In this document: positions 59,824 through 64,000 of the stretch, in pieces
Layout of the letters: each line of letters opens with the position of its first letter
Position numbering within the stretch: position 1 is the stretch's first letter
From: Clostridium_AM tanneri
GTDB taxonomy: Bacteria; Bacillota; Clostridia; Clostridiales; Clostridiaceae
Direction: 5' to 3'
DNA length: 64,000 nt
NCBI RefSeq assembly: GCF_033659955.1
Contig: NZ_JARUJP010000006.1
Span: 124,001 to 188,000 of the forward strand
Notes under the pieces: model-generated
What the model was told of the DNA's origin: nothing
What the model saw: the letters and a program-made list of their open reading frames with translations, nothing else
Database searches by the model: none
Program-made: the position numbers and the translations under genes

Positions 59824-62262
59824 TTAGGCCCTATCTATCTTCATTGCTCTCATTGCATTTAGCACTGCTATCAATGCCACTCCTACATCTCCGAATACGG
59901 CTTCCCACATAGTAGCCACACCTAAAGCTCCTAAAACTAGTATTATAGCCTTAACTCCCAATGCAAATATTATATTCTGCCATACTATGCTTTTTGTCCT
60001 CTTAGCTATTTTAATTGCAGTAGCTATTTTAGAAGGCTCATCTGTCATAATTACTACATCTGCCGCTTCTATAGCCGCATCAGAACCTATTCCTCCCATA
60101 GCTATTCCTATATCCGCCCTTGCAAGTACAGGAGCGTCATTAATTCCATCTCCTACAAATATCAGCTTACTCTTAGAGGATTTTTCTCTATCTAGTTTTT
60201 CTAATTTCTCAACCTTTTGATTTGGTAAAAGTTCTGAATACACTTCGTCAAGACCTAAGCCGCTAGCTATCTTCTCTGCGGCAATCTTATTGTCGCCAGT
60301 AAGCATTACAGTCTTCTTAACTCCAACAGCTCTTAAAGCTTCTATTGCCCTTGCTGAATCTTCCTTTAATTCATCAGAGATAAGTATATAACCTGCATAT
60401 TGTCTATCCACAGCCAGATAAACTACTGTTCCTACTACTTCTGTAGTATCATATGAAATTCCTTGACTCTTCATTAACCTTGAATTTCCTGCTAATATTT
60501 CTTTTCCTTTTAATCTTACTTTCACTCCTTGGCCTGAAATTTCATTATAACCTTGAACTTCCTCTTTTTTCACTCTTTTACCATAAGCGTTTAATATAGA
60601 TGTTGCAATAGGGTGACTTGAGTAACTTTCTGCATATGCCGCATATTCTAGTAACTCTTCTCTTGTAACATTTCTCTTAGGCTTTATTTCTGTAACTTTA
60701 AATACTCCCTTTGTTAAAGTACCAGTTTTGTCGAATATTACTGTCTCTACATTATTAAGAGCTTCCAAGTAGTTTCCACCTTTTACAAGAATACCATTTT
60801 TAGATGCTCCACCTATTCCTCCAAAGAACCCAAGAGGAATCGAAACAACTAAAGCACAAGGGCAGGAAACCACTAGAAAAACTAATGCTCTATACAACCA
60901 TTCTGAAAAGGTTGCTCCAGTTATAAATAATGGTGGTAAGAAAGCTAAAGCTGCTGCAAGTATTACAACTGCTGGTGTATAATATCTTGCGAATTTAGTT
61001 ATGAAACTCTCCGTTGGTGCTTTTTTACTACTTGCGTTTTGTACTAAGTCTAGTATTTTAGCTACTGTTGACTCCCCAAACTCTTTAGTTATTTTAATAG
61101 TTAAAAGTCCATTCTTATTTATAAAACCGCCTAGCACATTATCTCCAGATTGAACTTCTCTAGGAAGAGACTCACCGGTTAAGGCTGATGTATCAAGCAT
61201 AGAACTTCCTTCAACTACCTTACCATCCAAGGGAATCTTCTCACCAGGCTTTACCAAAATAAAATCTCCCACCTTAACTTCTTCTGGTGCTACCCTTTTT
61301 ATACTCTGTCCAACTTTCACATTTGCAAAGTCTGGTCTAATATTCATCAGTTCAGATATAGATTTTCTAGATCGATCCACTGCTAAGTCCTGAAAAAACT
61401 CGCCTATTTGATAAAACATCATAACCGCTACAGCTTCTGGAAATTGTTTAATTGCAAAGGCTCCTATGGTCGCTATACACATTAAGAAATTCTCATCAAA
61501 AATTTGCCCTCTACCTATATTTTTGATTGCTTTTATTAATACCTCTCCTCCTATTAATAAATAACTTACCAGGTATAGGGTAAACTCTATCCAAAAGGAA
61601 AAGTTTAAAACTGTAGCTATTCCGAAGGCAGCAGCGCCTAATGCAAATTTTACAAAATCGTCTTTGTCCACACCTCCATGTTCATGAGTATGCTGATGAC
61701 TTTCTAAGCTTTTAGTTTTACCCTGCTCCCCTATAATCACTTTTACATCTGGCTCTATTCTATTTACAATCTTTGTTACTTCATGAAAAATTTCATCTCT
61801 TCTATTAGTATCTATTATATCTATAATTAACTTTTTAGATACAAAGTCTACTGTGGCTGCTTGTACACCAAGTATCTTTTCCGTTTCTCTTTCAATTTTA
61901 GCTGCACAGTTTGCACAACACAATCCTTCTAATATTAATACTGTCTTAACGCTCTTGTCTGTTACTTTTTCTCTAACCACTACATCCGGTTCTATTTTAT
62001 TTATGATACTTTTTGCTGCTGCTATAAATTCGTCCATCTTGTTTATTTCTTCTAATTCTACCGCTAAAGTTTTTGTAATAAAGTTCATAGAGGCACTGGC
62101 TACTCCATTTAACTGTCCAACCTTCTGCTCAATTTTAGCTGCACAGTTTGCACAGCATAACCCCTCTAATATTAATTCTTTTTTGAGCTTTCCCGGTTTC
62201 TTTTTAACTACTGTTATAAGATTTCCACCAGTCACTCCCTTTTCTTTAACATTAGTATCCAT
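59824..62262 (-). CDS. cadA: Heavy-metal (Cd/Zn/Pb) P1B-type efflux ATPase with two metal-binding domains
   Basis: The 812-aa protein pumps divalent metal out of the cell. It has two N-terminal heavy-metal-associated domains, each with GLCCANCAAK (Cys at 36, 37 and 40, and at 115, 116 and 119), then a His-rich linker (HQHTHEHGG, about 189-197). The membrane CPC motif is at 467-469 in SCPCALVVSIPLG, DKTGT at 511-515 and GDGINDAP follows. The CPC and the ArsR/CadC-type neighbour favour Cd/Zn/Pb over Cu. GGGGGAAATA lies before ATG 62262. It is transcribed with the upstream regulator. Confidence 0.92.
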   Translation of the reverse strand: MDTNVKEKGVTGGNLITVVKKKPGKLKKELILEGLCCANCAAKIEQKVGQLNGVASASMNFITKTLAVELEEINKMDEFIAAAKSIINKIEPDVVVREKVTDKSVKTVLILEGLCCANCAAKIERETEKILGVQAATVDFVSKKLIIDIIDTNRRDEIFHEVTKIVNRIEPDVKVIIGEQGKTKSLESHQHTHEHGGVDKDDFVKFALGAAAFGIATVLNFSFWIEFTLYLVSYLLIGGEVLIKAIKNIGRGQIFDENFLMCIATIGAFAIKQFPEAVAVMMFYQIGEFFQDLAVDRSRKSISELMNIRPDFANVKVGQSIKRVAPEEVKVGDFILVKPGEKIPLDGKVVEGSSMLDTSALTGESLPREVQSGDNVLGGFINKNGLLTIKITKEFGESTVAKILDLVQNASSKKAPTESFITKFARYYTPAVVILAAALAFLPPLFITGATFSEWLYRALVFLVVSCPCALVVSIPLGFFGGIGGASKNGILVKGGNYLEALNNVETVIFDKTGTLTKGVFKVTEIKPKRNVTREELLEYAAYAESYSSHPIATSILNAYGKRVKKEEVQGYNEISGQGVKVRLKGKEILAGNSRLMKSQGISYDTTEVVGTVVYLAVDRQYAGYILISDELKEDSARAIEALRAVGVKKTVMLTGDNKIAAEKIASGLGLDEVYSELLPNQKVEKLEKLDREKSSKSKLIFVGDGINDAPVLARADIGIAMGGIGSDAAIEAADVVIMTDEPSKIATAIKIAKRTKSIVWQNIIFALGVKAIILVLGALGVATMWEAVFGDVGVALIAVLNAMRAMKIDRA

Positions 62263-62386
62263 ATTATTTCCCCCTTAAAATATTAAATTTAATAGTCTGA
62301 GGTTACTTTTAAATTTCAATGAATATTACACTTGATCCTAATTCATTATTTTTAGATTAACATATATTGGATAAAATGCAAATTTA

Positions 62387-62755
62387 TTATTTTTCGCTTA
62401 TATGAACTAATCCTTGATCAAATATTTGCTTAACATGTTCATCATCTAAAGAGTAATAAACAATCTTACCTTCTCTTCTATACTTTACAAGTCTTGATTG
62501 CTTTAGAATTCTAAGTTGGTGAGATATAGCAGATTGAGTCATATTGAATAATGCCGCAATATCACATACACACATTTCCGCATTAAGTAAAGCATATAAA
62601 ATTTTAACTCTAGTAGGTTCACCTAAAACTTTAAACAACTCTGATAAACTGTAGAGAGTTTCTTCCTTAGGTATATTACTTCTTACCTCTTGCACTATAT
62701 CTTCATGTATTACATTACAATTGCAAACATCTATATTATTTTCAAAAATAATCAC
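62387..62755 (-). CDS. cadC: ArsR/SmtB-family metal-sensing repressor (CadC-like)
   Basis: The 122-aa winged-helix repressor has the CadC metal ligands: CNCNVIHED at the N-terminus and ELFKVLGEPTR, MCVCDIAALF in the recognition region, followed by SAISHQLRILKQ and VKYRREGKIVYYSL. GTG 62755 lies 8 nt after AAGGTGAT. A longer frame to ATG 62794 would begin at the operator without a ribosome binding site. It should repress itself and cadA and let go when Cd, Pb or Zn is bound. Confidence 0.9.
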   Translation of the reverse strand: MIIFENNIDVCNCNVIHEDIVQEVRSNIPKEETLYSLSELFKVLGEPTRVKILYALLNAEMCVCDIAALFNMTQSAISHQLRILKQSRLVKYRREGKIVYYSLDDEHVKQIFDQGLVHISEK

Positions 62756-62773
62756 CTTTATCACCTTTTTCTT

Positions 62774-62834
62774 TATATTTGAACATATATTCATATGTTT
62801 AAGTATAGTATACCATTTATGTTGTATCTGTCAA
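62774..62834 (-). promoter_or_regulatory. Promoter and operator of cadC-cadA
   Basis: TTGACA (62829-62834), a 16-bp spacer and TATACT (62807-62812) on the minus strand. An imperfect inverted repeat, ATATGAATATATGTTCAAATAT, at about 62776-62798, follows the -10 box. This is the type of site bound by ArsR/SmtB repressors. Confidence 0.65.
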
Positions 62835-62921
62835 CTAGATTTACCATATTTGCTTAATAATATTATATTAAGATATAGGGTTTTTGTGACTCCTTATAAA
62901 GATATTTTATATTAATAAATA

Positions 62922-62950
62922 TTGACATCTGCATTATTTAAAGATATAAT
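62922..62950 (+). promoter_or_regulatory. Promoter of nhaA
   Basis: TTGACA (62922-62927), a 17-bp spacer and TATAAT (62945-62950), both consensus. It is divergent from the cadC promoter. Confidence 0.8.
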
Positions 62951-62956
62951 TTTTAC

Positions 62957-63064
62957 TACAAAACAAAAAGAATACTTATCGGTTGGGCAAATTTAAAAAT
63001 TTGCTTTCAAGCAGTTCGGTTTCTAGGGAGGGAAACTCTTTTATGAGTTTTCCTTCTTTTTATT
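62957..63064 (+). promoter_or_regulatory. Structured leader with terminator ahead of nhaA (probable Li+/Na+ riboswitch)
   Basis: The leader has a conserved-looking segment (CGGTTGGGC, then a GCAAATT/AATTTGC hairpin, GCAGTTCGG and TAGGGAGGG). An intrinsic terminator, GGAGGGAAACTC pairing with GAGTTTTCCTTC and followed by TTTTTATTTTTT, ends near 63064. Leaders of nhaA genes include known Li+ (nhaA-I, nhaA-II) and Na+ riboswitch classes. I could not confirm the class by eye. Confidence 0.55.
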
Positions 63065-63179
63065 TTTTGCATTTATGCTACTAAACAAAAAAGGTTAACA
63101 ATTTAAAGTTATACAGATAATAATATTATTATCTGTGATTAGACTATTAGTTAGATAACATAAAGGAGTGATTAAATTA

Positions 63180-64000
63180 TGGTAAAACTTGCACGTAAAA
63201 TTCTTGCCCCTTTTAGAGAATTTTTCAAACATGAATCTACTAGCGGCATTGTACTTATGATTTGCGCTATTATAGCAATAATTGCTGCAAACTCTCCCAT
63301 AGCATCTACTTATAACAATATACTGCATAGCTATGTAACCATTGGATATGGTAAGTACTCCTTATCAATGTCAGTTCTTCATTGGATAAATGATGGGCTA
63401 ATGGCTGTGTTTTTCTTTGTCATTGGCATGGAAATTAAAAGAGAAGTGCTAGTTGGTGAACTTAAGGATATTAAAAAAACCATACTTCCTGTAGCTGCTG
63501 CCTTTAGTGGAATGATTATCCCTGCATTAATTTATATAGTGTTTAACTATAACCAAGAAACTATTGCTGGTTGGGGTACACCTATGGCCACTGATATAGC
63601 CTTTGCCTTAGGCATACTTTCGTTAGTAGGAAGGAAAAAAGCACCTAAAGGCCTTGCTGTTTTTTTAACTGCCTTAGCTATAGTAGATGACCTTGGTGCT
63701 ATTTTGGTAATTGCTATATTCTATACTAACCAAATTTCTTGGATAGCCCTTATAATTGCTCTGGCAATACTAATAATTCTTATACTGGCAAATAAATTCA
63801 AAGTCAACTCCGTCCCTGTATTTCTAACTTTAGGCCTTATTATGTGGGTTAGCTTTTTAAAGTCCGGTATACATGCAACTTTCGCTGGAGTTTTACTTGG
63901 AATGACAATACCATCTGGAAGAGATATTCGTACATTCAAAAAATCAATGTTGTATAAACTAGAACATCTTTTAGAGCCTTGGTCTGCACTTTTAATAATG
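63180..64000 (+). CDS. nhaA: Na+/H+ antiporter NhaA, N-terminal part (runs off the window)
   Basis: The frame is open from ATG 63180 to the window end (273 codons plus 2 bases). It starts VKLARKILAPFREFFKHES and includes ANSPIASTY, HWINDGLMAVFFFVIGMEIK, WGTPMATDIAFALGILSL and AIVDDLGAILVIAIFY. The paired Asp of VDDLGA are the cation-binding residues (Asp163/164 in E. coli NhaA). About two thirds of the protein is present. GGAGTGATTAAATT precedes ATG. Confidence 0.93.

Overview
The window looks like chromosome from a spore-forming, strictly anaerobic Clostridium (Clostridiaceae). It is AT-rich, with AGGAGG-type ribosome binding sites and TTG/GTG starts. It carries an alpha/beta-type spore small acid-soluble protein, pyruvate formate-lyase with its activase, a class III fructose-1,6-bisphosphatase, the [FeFe]-hydrogenase maturase HydG, a tryptophan T-box, a preQ1 riboswitch and many tiny hydrophilic proteins typical of Clostridium. 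I see no prophage, insertion sequence, CRISPR array or rRNA operon.

Layout. 0-5 kb (minus): the N-terminal part of a YjjI-family glycyl-radical enzyme, then a heterodimeric ABC exporter. 5-6.4 kb: small proteins and a SASP. 6.5-10.6 kb (minus): a folate/para-aminobenzoate operon, pabA-pabB-orf-pabC-folP. 10.9-12.3 kb (minus): an arsenite methyltransferase with an in-frame UGA at codon 206 (probable selenocysteine), and an AhpD-like protein. 13.1-17.5 kb (minus): a NitT/TauT-type ABC importer operon that contains hydG, behind a structured leader with a terminator. 17.5-25 kb: small proteins, an LCP-family cell wall enzyme, the nadABC operon under a 40-bp perfect palindrome, and a Cys-rich/diiron protein pair. 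25-28.5 kb: a rhomboid, a UPF0316 membrane protein behind a terminator, tiny genes, a decayed tRNA-like sequence, a frameshifted gene and a DUF1259 protein. 28.7-30 kb: preQ1 riboswitch, queL-like radical SAM gene and queT. 30-36 kb: a PocR-GGDEF-EAL protein, ribosomal protein S1, an ECF sigma/anti-sigma-like pair, and trpP behind a Trp T-box. 36.5-46.5 kb: a mixture of enzymes, transporters, a PAS-GGDEF-HD protein and OsmC. 46.8-56.5 kb: cardiolipin synthase, Fbp, a chemoreceptor and pflBA. 56.9-64 kb: a cysteine-desulfurase-like enzyme, a subtilase, a cadC/cadA metal-efflux pair, and nhaA behind a leader terminator.

How the genes fit together. Several units handle cofactor supply: folate, NAD, queuosine salvage, and the HydG step of H-cluster assembly. 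Others handle toxic metals and ions (arsenic methylation, Cd/Zn efflux, Na+/Li+ antiport) or cyclic-di-GMP signalling. Premature-termination control appears repeatedly: the T-box, the nhaA leader, the leader of the ABC/hydG operon and the leader before the UPF0316 gene. The most notable point is the arsM-like gene: a conventional caller would truncate it at the UGA, but the frame stays open and homologous for 57 more residues. The UGA replaces the conserved arsenic-binding Cys, and a bacterial-SECIS-like hairpin follows at the expected distance.
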